This document shows positions 1 through 8,651 of a stretch of 64,000 nucleotides of DNA, piece after piece. The first letter of the stretch is position 1; every line of letters begins with the position of its first letter. Where the stretch lies: NCBI RefSeq assembly GCF_014641945.1, contig NZ_BMIJ01000007.1, positions 248,001 through 312,000 of the forward strand, read 5' to 3'. Made by a program: the position numbers and the translations under genes. The notes under the pieces are model-generated. The model ran no database searches. It had not been told where the DNA came from and saw nothing but the letters and a program-made list of their open reading frames with translations. The stretch is from Marinobacterium zhoushanense (GTDB taxonomy: Bacteria > Pseudomonadota > Gammaproteobacteria > Pseudomonadales > Balneatricaceae).

Positions 1-1
1 G

Positions 2-262
2 CGCAACGAACACCTGCCGTTCGCCTCGGTCAGCTCGCTGGCGATCGATCGCAACAACCTGAAGCAGGAGTACCGCCGCTTCAACTTTGCCCATATGCAA
101 CACCACGCCGTGTTCGACGCCATCGATCGCCGCCAGGGCGCCCGTGCCGAGGCGATCATGCGCGAGCACGCCAATGCGACCCTGCGCTATGCCGACCTCT
201 TTGCCCGGCACGATCGGGAGGAGAGCCAGATGCGGGTAATCGGCGGTGCCGCTGCGCTTTAG
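2..262 (+). CDS. GntR-family transcriptional regulator, C-terminal part (partial)
   Basis: Only the last 86 codons are inside the window; the gene enters from the left and ends with TAG. The visible part is helical, with a His-rich segment (FAHMQHHAVFDAI) followed by RGARAEAIMREHANATLRY. This matches the end of the FCD effector-binding domain of FadR/VanR-type GntR regulators, where such His residues often help bind a metal or a carboxylate ligand. The DNA-binding N-terminus is not visible, so the family call rests on the C-terminus alone. It converges on the broken cytosine-deaminase gene, and the two stop codons overlap within TTAG. The ligand cannot be told. Confidence 0.6.
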   Translation, partial: RNEHLPFASVSSLAIDRNNLKQEYRRFNFAHMQHHAVFDAIDRRQGARAEAIMREHANATLRYADLFARHDREESQMRVIGGAAAL

Positions 263-1489
263 CGGTTTATGCGTTCACTGTCGATCCAGTTCGGGGTGGT
301 CACCCGCGTCGGTTCCCGACGCATGATCACTTCGCCCCGGCGCACCGACAGCAGCACCTCGCCCTGGTTGCGCAGTACGCTGTAGTCATCTTCGCCGTCG
401 AGCAGGATAAAACTGCCCGGCTTGCCGACCTCGATACCGTAATGGTTGTGGATATTCAGTGTGCGGGCGCTGTTGTCGGTGATCAGATCCAGCGCCTGGC
501 TGAAATCCTGATAGCCCATCATCTGGCAGATATGCAGGCCGAAATCCAGCGTGCGCAGCAGCTTGCCGTTACCCAGCGAATACCAGGGGTCGAAGATCGA
601 GTCCTCGCCGAAGCAGACGTTGATGCCCGCCTCATTCAGCTCCTTGACCCGGGTCAGCCCGCGCCGCTTGGGATAGGTGTCGAACCGTCCCTGCAGGTGG
701 ATGCTCTCGGTAGGGCAGGAGATGAAATTGATACCGGCGTTTTTCAACAGGCGGAACAGTTTGGAGCAGTAGGCGTTGTCGGCGGGGGCCGAGGTCGTGG
801 AGCAGCGCCTCGCAGGCCAGTACCTCGAGGAAGCGGGAGTTGGGATCGTCGATCTCGTCACAGTGCACATCGATCAGGCGGTCGTATTTCAGTGCCAGTT
901 CGATCACCGTTTTCATCGAGCGCTCGCCCAGTTCGCGAGTGTACTCGAAGTGCGGGATGCCGCCGACCGCATCGGCACCGTACTCCAGTGACTGCTCCAT
1001 CAGCGCCAGGCCGTTGGGGAAGGAGAGCAGACCATCCTGGGGGAAGGCGACCACCTGGATCTCGATTTTCTGTTTCAGCTCGTCGCGTACATCACACAGG
1101 GTTTTCAGGCCGACCAGGCTCGGGTCGGAGATATCGGCGTGGGTGCGGATGTGCTGCACTCCGTTCTGTACCAGCAGCCCGATGGTCTGCAGTACCCGGC
1201 GGCGGATGTCGGTCTCGTTCAGCAGCGGTTTGCGCTCGCCCCAGCGTTCGATCCCCTCGAACAGGGTGCCGCTCTGGTTCCAGTTCGGCTCACCGGCGGT
1301 CAATGCCGCGTCCAGATGGATATGTGGCTCGACGAACGGCGCACAGAGCAGTTTGCCGTCGGCATCGATCTGCTCTCCCTTCGTCTCAAGTTCGGTCTGC
1401 TGTTCGTGAATGGCGCTGAAAGCGCCGTTGTCGATCTCCACGGTGAACAGCGACGCCTGCTGACGCAGGCGTGCGTTGATGATCTGCAT
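259..1489 (-). pseudogene. codA: Cytosine deaminase-like amidohydrolase, disrupted by an internal deletion
   Basis: Two reading frames together make one CodA-like protein. The N-terminal part (1489 down to about 795) carries the metal motif PHIHLD and the segment DVHCDEIDD. The C-terminal part (about 790 to 259) carries NAYCSKLFRLLK, HLQGRFDTYPKRRG and the Asp motif FGEDSIFDPW. At about 785-795 the frame changes, and the family segment that normally reads VTASHTTAM-x-SY is absent. This is about 12 codons and includes a metal-ligand His. The simplest reading is a loss of about 35 bp. CodA normally converts cytosine to uracil and ammonia in the cytoplasm; this copy should be inactive. An assembly error is possible but would have to remove about 35 bases exactly inside the active site. 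It diverges from the LysR gene at 1579. Confidence 0.75.
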
Positions 1490-1539
1490 CTGAATCTCCC
1501 TCCCGGTTCACGACGATCCTGTTATTCTGTATCCCTGGC

Positions 1540-1555
1540 TAGGTAGAGTAACCTA
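1540..1555. promoter_or_regulatory. Possible LysR-type operator
   Basis: The inverted repeat TAGGT-N6-ACCTA lies midway between the divergent deaminase pseudogene and the LysR gene. This is the usual place for a LysR-type regulator site, and the arms are of typical size. No binding evidence exists, so this is a positional inference. Confidence 0.3.
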
Positions 1556-1578
1556 AGTCGCGAATTCAGGGAGGTGCG

Positions 1579-2511
1579 ATGCTCAGCAAAAACCAACTGC
1601 GCAAACTGGACGTTCAGGATATCGCCATTTTCCTGTCGCTGTTCGCGACCCGCAACGCGCGTAAAACCGCCGATGAGCTGAGTATCAGTCCGCCGACGGT
1701 GAGCTATTCGTTGAAGCGGCTGCGTGAAAGTCTTGGCGATGAGCTGTTCATCCGTGACAGCAGTGGCCTGCTGCCGACTGGGCGAGCCTTCCATATCGAG
1801 CCCTATCTGCGCAGCGCGCTGGAGGCGATCAACCGCTCGGCCGAGGGCTTCGGTGAGCCGGACGATCGTGAGCTGCCGCTGGAGCTGTGCGTGCCGGAAG
1901 CGTTCGAGCTGCTGCTGTTGCCCAAACTGATGGCGCAGGCGCTGAGCTGCTCGCCCCGGCGCATCCTGCATATGCGCAAGCTGAGTGAGAAACTGCCGAC
2001 CGAGGAGCTGCTGGCCGGCAAGCTGGATCTGCTCTGTGTGCCGGGCCCCGGCGCCTATTTTCAGCTGCATCCGGAGCTGGAGCGGCAATCGCTGTTCGAG
2101 GATCGTTTCGTCTGTGTGGCGCGGGGCAATCGCCCGCGGCAGGTGACGCTGGACGAGTATTGCGACGCGCTGCATGTCTACCCCTCGCCCTGGCAGTCGC
2201 CGCGCAACATGGTCGATACCTGGCTGGAGCAGCTGGGCCGACGGCGCACCATGGTGGCCTGGGCCAGCACCTACCAGGCCTGCCTCAATATGCTCGAGGA
2301 GCTGCCCTGCATGTTGATGTTGCCGTCCAGCCTGGTCTCGGCCCTGCGAATCCCGCCCGGGGTGCAGGTCAACCAGCCACCCCTGGGGTGCCCGAACTTC
2401 ACCTTCGATATGGTCTGGGCGCCGGGCAACGACAGTCCGCGCAGGCGCTGGCTGCGTCAGCAGCTGCTGCGGATCTGCGACAAGGATGAGCGGATCGGCC
2501 GTGCCGGCTGA
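1579..2511 (+). CDS. LysR-family transcriptional regulator
   Basis: This 310-residue protein has the LysR layout. An N-terminal winged helix-turn-helix covers about residues 8-65 (IAIFLSLFATRNARKTADELSIS, then PPTVSYSLKRLRESLGDELF). A periplasmic-binding-protein-like effector domain follows from about residue 90 to the end. The ATG is preceded by a good ribosome site (GGGAGG), which supports this start. The gene is divergent from the broken cytosine deaminase, so it may once have controlled that gene, with the repeat at 1540-1555 as a candidate site. It converges on azoR with a 6-base gap. The effector cannot be predicted. Confidence 0.88.
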   Translation: MLSKNQLRKLDVQDIAIFLSLFATRNARKTADELSISPPTVSYSLKRLRESLGDELFIRDSSGLLPTGRAFHIEPYLRSALEAINRSAEGFGEPDDRELPLELCVPEAFELLLLPKLMAQALSCSPRRILHMRKLSEKLPTEELLAGKLDLLCVPGPGAYFQLHPELERQSLFEDRFVCVARGNRPRQVTLDEYCDALHVYPSPWQSPRNMVDTWLEQLGRRRTMVAWASTYQACLNMLEELPCMLMLPSSLVSALRIPPGVQVNQPPLGCPNFTFDMVWAPGNDSPRRRWLRQQLLRICDKDERIGRAG

Positions 2512-2517
2512 GTGGGA

Positions 2518-3114
2518 TCAGGCCAGCGCCGCAAGACGTTCATAGGCGTTCGTCAGGCTGACCTCCCGGCTATCCGGCGACAGGTCCAGGCCGTCGGCAA
2601 TCAGACTGTGGATCCGGGTGATGCCGAGCAGTCCCAGCAGCTGTTTGACCGCGGGGATCTGGTGATCGTCCGCCGGGGCGAGGCTGCCACCGCGGGTCGC
2701 GATCAGATGCAGATCCTTGTCGCGCAGCAATCCGCGCGGTCCCTGTTCGGTAAATTCAAAACTGATGCCGGCCCGGGCCAGCAGGTCGAAGTAGGCTTTC
2801 AGCTGCGACGGAATACCGGCGTTGTACAGCGGTAGCGCGATCACCACCGTGTCGGCCCGGTCGAACTCGGCGATCAGTCGGTCCGAGCAGCGTCGATAGG
2901 CCAGCTGCGCAGCGCTGAGCTGCGAAGGCGGCAGGCGCAGGGCGTCCCACTGTTCGGGCCCGAGGTGAGGTAGGGGCTCGCTGACCAGGTCACGCTGGAT
3001 CACCTGCGTCTCGGGGGTTGCCTGCAGGCGCTGGCGGATAAAGTGCTCGCACAGCTGGGATGAACGGCTGCGCTCGCCATTGGCGCTGGTCTTGATATAG
3101 AGCAGTTCGGACAT
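2518..3114 (-). CDS. azoR: FMN-dependent NADH-azoreductase
   Basis: This 198-residue flavodoxin-like protein matches AzoR in length and motifs. It starts SELLYIKTSANGERSRS, which is the FMN-phosphate loop, and has the conserved ALPLYNAGIPSQLKAYFD segment and FEFTEQGPRGLL, with TRGGS near residue 140. The family reduces azo dyes and quinones with NADH through bound FMN in the cytosol, and often serves in thiol or quinone stress. It stands alone, converging on the LysR gene and diverging from the EamA exporter at 3307. The start ATG is preceded by AGGAG at a fitting distance. Confidence 0.9.
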   Translation of the reverse strand: MSELLYIKTSANGERSRSSQLCEHFIRQRLQATPETQVIQRDLVSEPLPHLGPEQWDALRLPPSQLSAAQLAYRRCSDRLIAEFDRADTVVIALPLYNAGIPSQLKAYFDLLARAGISFEFTEQGPRGLLRDKDLHLIATRGGSLAPADDHQIPAVKQLLGLLGITRIHSLIADGLDLSPDSREVSLTNAYERLAALA

Positions 3115-3306
3115 GGTCGTACTCCTGTGAATAACTGAACCCGGTCAGACTATCGCCGGTAGGCTCCGGCCAGGATCGAAAAATCCGAACGCGCCTTTTA
3201 ATCTTTAAACGCTCCCCCGCCCTTGATAGCGGCATGCTGTCCTTATCCGCTCGCGAGCGCCGACCACGACGCAGCAGCGTGCGATTCGATCGGGAGACAA
3301 TCAAGA

Positions 3307-4230
3307 ATGGACAACATGCTGAAAACGACCCTGGGCGCGCACCTGTTGATGCTGCTCTGGGCACTGCTGGTGGGAACCTCCTTCCCGCTGGCGGCCACCT
3401 TCGATGCGGCGCTGTCACCGCTATGGCTGACCGTGGTGCGTTTCTTTATCGCCGCGGCACTGATGCTGCCCTGGGTGGTGCGTCGCCGGGGCTGGCTGCC
3501 GAGAACCTGGCGCGCCTGGGGTGGCTACACCCTGCTGGGGGCCTTTCTGGCGGCTTTCTTCGGTTCTCAGTTTGTGGCGCTTAATCTGACCTCAGCGCTG
3601 TCGGTGGCGGCGTTGTTCGTGACCCTGCCGGCGATCGCCTGGCTGTTGGCGGCACTGGTGGGGATCGAGCGCACCGGCATAGGTCGTCTGGCCGTGTTGC
3701 TGTTGGGCGCGCTCGGTGCACTGGGGCTGACCCTGCATGGCCGTGAAGGCGGATTCAGCGGCTTCGGTCCCGGGGAGTGGCTGTTTCTGTTTGGCTGTGC
3801 CTGCTCCGCCGCCTACTCCGTATCCTCGCGTTTTCTGGTGGTAAGGGAGTGGCTGCCGGAAAACCCGCTACAGGCCACCTTCTGGAGCCTGCTGATCGGC
3901 GCCTGCCTGATGACGCTGGCGGCTCTGCGTGAGCCCGAGGCAGGGCGGGTGTTCTGGAAGCTGTTAAGCGGTCGCGATCTGGCGGTGCTGGGGCTGCTGG
4001 CGCTGTTTGCCAGTTTTATCACCTTCTGGATCCTGCAGCATGCGATGCAGGTGCTGATGCCGAGCAGCGTCGCCGCCTACTGCTACCTGACGCCGCTGGT
4101 GTCGCTGGGCTTGTCCCTACACAGCGGCGCCACTCAGCTGGATCTGATGCTAGGTCTCAGTCTGGTCCTGCTGACGCTGACAGTGTTCTGGCTGATCGGA
4201 GCGGACCGGCTCAAATCCCGGTATCCCTGA
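3307..4230 (+). CDS. EamA/DMT-family inner-membrane transporter
   Basis: The protein has about 307 residues with ten predicted hydrophobic segments, built as two five-helix EamA repeats (about residues 8-140 and 155-300). The second repeat has the typical segment VLMPSSVAAYCYLTPLVSLGLSL. The ATG at 3307 is chosen because GGGAGA lies just upstream; an in-frame start at 3223 would add a non-membrane stretch unlike the family. DMT exporters move amino acids, nucleotides or drugs out of the cell, but the substrate here is unknown. Its 3' end overlaps the convergent AsnC/Lrp gene by about 20 bases. Confidence 0.85.
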   Translation: MDNMLKTTLGAHLLMLLWALLVGTSFPLAATFDAALSPLWLTVVRFFIAAALMLPWVVRRRGWLPRTWRAWGGYTLLGAFLAAFFGSQFVALNLTSALSVAALFVTLPAIAWLLAALVGIERTGIGRLAVLLLGALGALGLTLHGREGGFSGFGPGEWLFLFGCACSAAYSVSSRFLVVREWLPENPLQATFWSLLIGACLMTLAALREPEAGRVFWKLLSGRDLAVLGLLALFASFITFWILQHAMQVLMPSSVAAYCYLTPLVSLGLSLHSGATQLDLMLGLSLVLLTLTVFWLIGADRLKSRYP

Positions 4231-4663
4231 CATTCTCCATTACCACGAAGGTGCTGGTCTGCAATACGTGGGGCAGGGCGGAGATCTGCTCACCGAGCAC
4301 GGTGCGGTACTCCTCCATATTGCGGGTTCTGACCTTGAGCAGGTAATCGAAGTTGCCGGCGATCATGTGGCACTGCTCCACCGCCGGGATCCCGCGCACG
4401 GCGGCGTTGAAAGCGGCCAGTGCCTTGCTGCTGGTGTCGTTGAGGGTGACCTGGGCAAAGGCGATATGGTTCAGCCCCATCTTTCTGTGATCGACCAGTG
4501 CGGTGTAGCCCTTGATGTAGCCCTGCTCCTCAAGGCGTCGCATCCGCACCTGACAGGGAGTTTTCGACAGTCCGACACGGGAGGCAAGCTCCGTTACGGT
4601 GATGCGAGCGTTTTGCTGCAGTTCGTCGATGATCGCGTGATCGAATCTGTCCAGATCGTCCAT
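4211..4663 (-). CDS. AsnC/Lrp-family regulator, probable control of proline/glutamate genes
   Basis: With the ATG at 4663 the protein has 150 residues, the usual Lrp/AsnC size. A helix-turn-helix lies at about residues 5-65 (DHAIIDELQQNARITVTELASRVGLSKTPCQ). A RAM effector domain covers 70-148, with the family segment CHMIAGNFDYLLKVRTRNMEEY. A TTG at 4717 would add 18 residues not typical of the family. It is divergently transcribed from the NAD-glutamate dehydrogenase gene, with PutA just beyond. This is the layout of PutR/BkdR-type regulators, which activate proline or branched-chain amino acid catabolism in response to the amino acid. Control of gdh and putA is inferred from position only. 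Confidence 0.85.
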   Translation of the reverse strand: MDDLDRFDHAIIDELQQNARITVTELASRVGLSKTPCQVRMRRLEEQGYIKGYTALVDHRKMGLNHIAFAQVTLNDTSSKALAAFNAAVRGIPAVEQCHMIAGNFDYLLKVRTRNMEEYRTVLGEQISALPHVLQTSTFVVMENVRDTGI

Positions 4664-4816
4664 ATGGTCCACAAATAGGCTGTTTTTGTACTTGTGATCT
4701 GTATCAATAAAGGCCAAATAACCTTGCTTGTCGAGTATATGGTGAATTCGACTACAAGTGGAGCGTTATACTGATCGAATGTTCCGGTGACGCTAACCAT
4801 AATATCGGGAATCCAC

Positions 4817-7800
4817 ATGACCATCACCAGTCCGCCGCTCAACCCAACCCTGTTCGAGCAGCTTGCGCAGGCTATTCGGGAACAGCTCGATGAAGCCGAT
4901 GCAGAGTCTGCGATAGCCTTTGCCCACCAGTTGTATTCCCAGTCACCGCCCGAAGCACGCTCGGGCTCGAGCGTGAAAGAGCTCTGCGCCGGTGTGTTGT
5001 TCTGCTGGCGCGGCATGCAGCACCGGACAGAGGGGCGGGCTCGCTCATGGGACGAAGATCTGTACGAGCAGCTGATCGCCGATTGCGGTGATGAAGAGGG
5101 CGCACGGCTTGCCCGGCTGTTCAAGGGTGCCTTCCCGACCGCCTACCGGGAGCGCTTCTCGCCTGCGCATGGCGTGAGCGACATCCTCAGGCTTCAGTCT
5201 CTGCAGCGACCGGGCGATGTGCCGATGAGCTTCTACCCCTCGGTTACCGCATCCGAGCGCGAAACAAGGTTCAAGCTCTACAGTGCAGGCAGCCCGGTGG
5301 TACTGTCGGATGTGATTCCGATTCTGGAAAACCTGGGCATGCGCGTGTTGGGTGAGCACCCCTATACGATTCGGCGCAGCGATGGCGAGAGTTTCTCAAT
5401 CAGCGACTTCACGGTGAGCTGTTATGGCTCGAACGATGAACTGGCCGAGCCGACCAAGGTGCTGCTGCAGCAGGCGTTCGAGCAGATCTGGAGCGGCCAT
5501 GCGGAGAACGATCCGTTCAACGAACTGATCGTCGGTGCCGGACTCGAGTGGCGCGAGGCGGCGCTGCTGCGTGCCTATGCGCGCTACATCAAACAGCTGC
5601 GCTTCGGTTTCAGTCAGCCGTTCATTGCCGGCACACTCTGCCGTCATCTGGATATCACCCGCGATCTGGTTGCCTGTTTCCGAACCCGGTTCGAGCCCGG
5701 AACGGTTGCCGATGAGGTCAGGGCGGAGAGCGTCGCACGGCTTGAACAGCGTATTCTCGGTGCACTTGAGAGCGTCGAATCCCTGGATGATGACCGTATC
5801 CTGCGCCGCTTTTTCGTACTGATCTGTGCCACCCTGCGCACCAACTACTACCAGTACGACGAGGCGGGCGAGCCGAAAGCCTACTTCTCCTTCAAGCTGG
5901 ATCCTTCCGGGATCCCCGATATTCCGCAACCCCGGCCCCGTTTCGAGGTGTTCGTCTATTCGCCGCGCATAGAGGGGGTGCATCTGCGTGCCGGGCCGAT
6001 CGCGCGTGGCGGCCTGCGCTGGTCCGACCGCATCGAGGACTACCGCACCGAAGTGCTGGGGCTGGTGAAGGCGCAGCAGGTGAAGAACTCGGTGATCGTG
6101 CCGGTGGGCGCCAAGGGCTGTTTCATCGTCAAGCAGCCGCCGCGGGGCGGCGATCGCGAGGCGCAACTGGCGGAGGGGATCGCCTGCTATCGCACCTTTA
6201 TTCGCGGCCTGCTGGATATCACCGACAACCTGAAAGGGGGGGGAGTGGTGCAGCCGCGCGAGGTGGTGCGCCACGATGCCGATGATCCCTATCTGGTGGT
6301 GGCGGCCGACAAGGGCACGGCGACCTTCTCCGATATCGCCAACGAAATCGCCGAAGAGTACGGTTTCTGGCTCGGCGATGCCTTCGCCTCCGGCGGCAGC
6401 GAGGGGTACGATCACAAGAAGATGGGGATCACCGCACGCGGCGCCTGGGAGTCGGTCAAGCGCCACTTCCGGGAGTTGGGCATCGATACCCAGACCCAGC
6501 CGTTCACGGTAGTGGGGATAGGCGACATGGCTGGCGACGTGTTCGGCAACGGCATGTTGTCGTCGGATCAGATCCGCCTGGTCGGCGCATTCAACCACCA
6601 GCATATCTTCATCGATCCGCAGCCCGATGCGGCGGCCTCCTTCCGCGAGCGCAAGCGCCTGTTCGAACTGTCGCGCTCCTCCTGGGCCGACTACGATGTG
6701 GGGCTGATCAGCGAAGGGGGCGGCGTGTTCCCGCGTTCGGCCAAGTGGATACCAGTCTCGCCGCAGATGCGGCGTGTGTTGGCGATCGATGCTGAGCGTC
6801 TGGCGCCGAACGACCTGATCAGCGCACTGCTGCGCGCGCCGGTGGATCTGCTCTGGAACGGCGGTATCGGTACCTACGTCAAAGCGCGCCAGGAGAGCCA
6901 CGAAGAGGTCGGTGACAAGGCCAACGACGCGCTGCGCGTCAATGGTGATCAGTTGCGCTGCAAGGTGTTGGGGGAAGGGGGTAACCTGGGCTTTACCCAG
7001 CGCGGACGCATCGAGTTCGCCCTGGCCGGCGGTGCGGCCAATACCGACTTCATCGACAACGCCGGCGGCGTCGACTGCTCCGACCATGAGGTCAACATCA
7101 AGATCCTGCTCAACGAACTGGTCGAGCAGGGGCGGTTGACGCTCGAACAACGGAACCGGTTGCTGCGGGAGATGACCGACGAAGTGGCGCAACTGGTACT
7201 CGGCAACAACTACCGCCAGGCGCTGGCGTTGAGTATTGCCGGCACCGACGGTGCGGCGGGACTGGACGACTACGCCCGCTTCATCCGCAGGCTCGAAGCG
7301 GACGGAAGGCTCGATCGGCAGCTGGAATACCTGCCCGACGACGACGAACTGCGGCAACGGCAGGCAAAAAAGCGGGGACTGACGCGACCGGAGCTGTCGG
7401 TGCTGATCTCCTACGCCAAGATCGAACTGAAACAGGCACTGGTCGATACCTGGATCGCCGACGACCTGCGCTTCGCCCCCGCGTTTCACGGAGCCTTCCC
7501 CGCCTCGTTGCTGACCCGTTTTGCCGATGAAGCGGAGAGCCACCGGCTGAGGGCACAGATTACCGCCACCCAGATCGCCAACGATCTGGTCAACCGCATG
7601 GGGATCACCTACGTCAGCAAGATGAAGCGTGCCACCGGTACCGGCTACGCCGAGGTGGCAGCGACCTACCTGATCGTCAAGGACGTGTATGACGTGGACC
7701 GCTACTGGCGGTCGGTGGAGGCGCTGGACGGTCGGGTCGCCACTGGGGTGCAGGTGGAGCTGCTGAAGGATATGGTCGGGCTGATCTCACGCGGCAGCTA

Positions 7801-8416
7801 CTGGTTGTTGCAACACCGCCGCGCCGAGTTGGACCCGTCCGCCAACATTGCACGTTATCGTGGCTCGCTGAGCGCGGTGACCGCATCGGCCGAGCATCTG
7901 AAAAGAGTGATCCCCGAGGATCGCTGGAATCAGCGCTATGAATACTACCTGCGGCAGGGCGTGCCGGAGCCGTTGGCACTGTACTGCGCCTCGGCGGAGA
8001 GCCGCTACTGGCTGATGGATATCATCGAGATCGCGCTGCAGCTGGAGCAGGATCTGGAGCAGGTCGCGGCGGTCTACTTCACGTTGGGCGAGGAGTTGAA
8101 CCTGGTCTGGCTGGATAAACAGATACGAGCCTACCGACCGGGTAACCACTGGCAGCTGATGGCTGCAATCAACTTTCGCAACGAGTTGGACACCCAGCTG
8201 CGCTATCTGACCGCCGGTGTGTTCGAGCTGGCCGGGGAGCGTGCGTCAGGCGCGGGGGCTGTGTCGCTGGTGGCGCGCTGGTGGGATGAGAAGCGTCTGA
8301 TACTCGAGCGCTGGAAGCAGATGCTGACCGACATGCAGGGCAGCAAGGAGATCGATTGCGCGGTGTTTTCGGTTGCTCATGGTGTGCTGAAGGAGCTGGC
8401 TATAGGAAACGGCTGA
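4817..8416 (+). CDS. Large NAD-specific glutamate dehydrogenase, short form
   Basis: This 1,199-residue enzyme belongs to the large NAD-GDH family, which oxidises glutamate to 2-oxoglutarate and ammonia. Recognisable motifs include GGLRWSDR near residue 397, the active-site segment KNSVIVPVGAKGCFIVK near 420-440, DMAGDVFGNGM near 570 and a C-terminal helical region. Members such as the Pseudomonas enzyme have about 1,600 residues with a long N-terminal ACT-like region. Here about 400 N-terminal residues are absent and the gene opens cleanly, so this is a compact variant, not an obvious truncation. The ATG at 4817 has GGGA upstream; a GTG at 4787 is the alternative. It sits between the AsnC/Lrp regulator and putA, so proline-derived glutamate can feed straight into the TCA cycle. 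Confidence 0.88.
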   Translation: MTITSPPLNPTLFEQLAQAIREQLDEADAESAIAFAHQLYSQSPPEARSGSSVKELCAGVLFCWRGMQHRTEGRARSWDEDLYEQLIADCGDEEGARLARLFKGAFPTAYRERFSPAHGVSDILRLQSLQRPGDVPMSFYPSVTASERETRFKLYSAGSPVVLSDVIPILENLGMRVLGEHPYTIRRSDGESFSISDFTVSCYGSNDELAEPTKVLLQQAFEQIWSGHAENDPFNELIVGAGLEWREAALLRAYARYIKQLRFGFSQPFIAGTLCRHLDITRDLVACFRTRFEPGTVADEVRAESVARLEQRILGALESVESLDDDRILRRFFVLICATLRTNYYQYDEAGEPKAYFSFKLDPSGIPDIPQPRPRFEVFVYSPRIEGVHLRAGPIARGGLRWSDRIEDYRTEVLGLVKAQQVKNSVIVPVGAKGCFIVKQPPRGGDREAQLAEGIACYRTFIRGLLDITDNLKGGGVVQPREVVRHDADDPYLVVAADKGTATFSDIANEIAEEYGFWLGDAFASGGSEGYDHKKMGITARGAWESVKRHFRELGIDTQTQPFTVVGIGDMAGDVFGNGMLSSDQIRLVGAFNHQHIFIDPQPDAAASFRERKRLFELSRSSWADYDVGLISEGGGVFPRSAKWIPVSPQMRRVLAIDAERLAPNDLISALLRAPVDLLWNGGIGTYVKARQESHEEVGDKANDALRVNGDQLRCKVLGEGGNLGFTQRGRIEFALAGGAANTDFIDNAGGVDCSDHEVNIKILLNELVEQGRLTLEQRNRLLREMTDEVAQLVLGNNYRQALALSIAGTDGAAGLDDYARFIRRLEADGRLDRQLEYLPDDDELRQRQAKKRGLTRPELSVLISYAKIELKQALVDTWIADDLRFAPAFHGAFPASLLTRFADEAESHRLRAQITATQIANDLVNRMGITYVSKMKRATGTGYAEVAATYLIVKDVYDVDRYWRSVEALDGRVATGVQVELLKDMVGLISRGSYWLLQHRRAELDPSANIARYRGSLSAVTASAEHLKRVIPEDRWNQRYEYYLRQGVPEPLALYCASAESRYWLMDIIEIALQLEQDLEQVAAVYFTLGEELNLVWLDKQIRAYRPGNHWQLMAAINFRNELDTQLRYLTAGVFELAGERASGAGAVSLVARWWDEKRLILERWKQMLTDMQGSKEIDCAVFSVAHGVLKELAIGNG

Positions 8417-8507
8417 TCGCTTTTTCGCCGGTCCCGCTCCGGCTGGGCAGGATCGGCGCCATCAGAATCGGCGCGGTGTTGCTGGTTCGTTATAGTCAAA
8501 TCGTCTT

Positions 8508-8530
8508 TTTGCCTGGACAATGCAGGCAAA
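8508..8530 (+). terminator. Hairpin after the glutamate dehydrogenase gene
   Basis: Perfect arms TTTGCCTG and CAGGCAAA are separated by 7 bases. A T-rich stretch begins some 6 bases later. This could end gdh transcription or could act as an operator in the AT-rich region before putA; the stem is modest for a terminator. Confidence 0.35.
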
Positions 8531-8651
8531 GTGTTTATTTTTTGCCTAAAATAAAAGTCTATAGTTATCGTTTGCGTCTATCTTAAAGTAAAAGTGGCCA
8601 AATTTGTTTGTGTAGAATGCCTAGGCTAAACACGAATAAGAGGATATCGAT

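Noticed and set aside
442..1419. Open frame of 325 codons on the plus strand opposite the deaminase pseudogene
   Set aside because: Low-complexity Arg/Ser-rich product with no family likeness; the minus strand carries clear CodA motifs on both sides of the deletion.
5396..7543. Very long open frame (715 codons) on the minus strand inside the glutamate dehydrogenase gene
   Set aside because: It is the mirror of a GC-rich coding gene with strong third-base bias. It has no ribosome site and no family likeness, and the plus-strand gene is certain.
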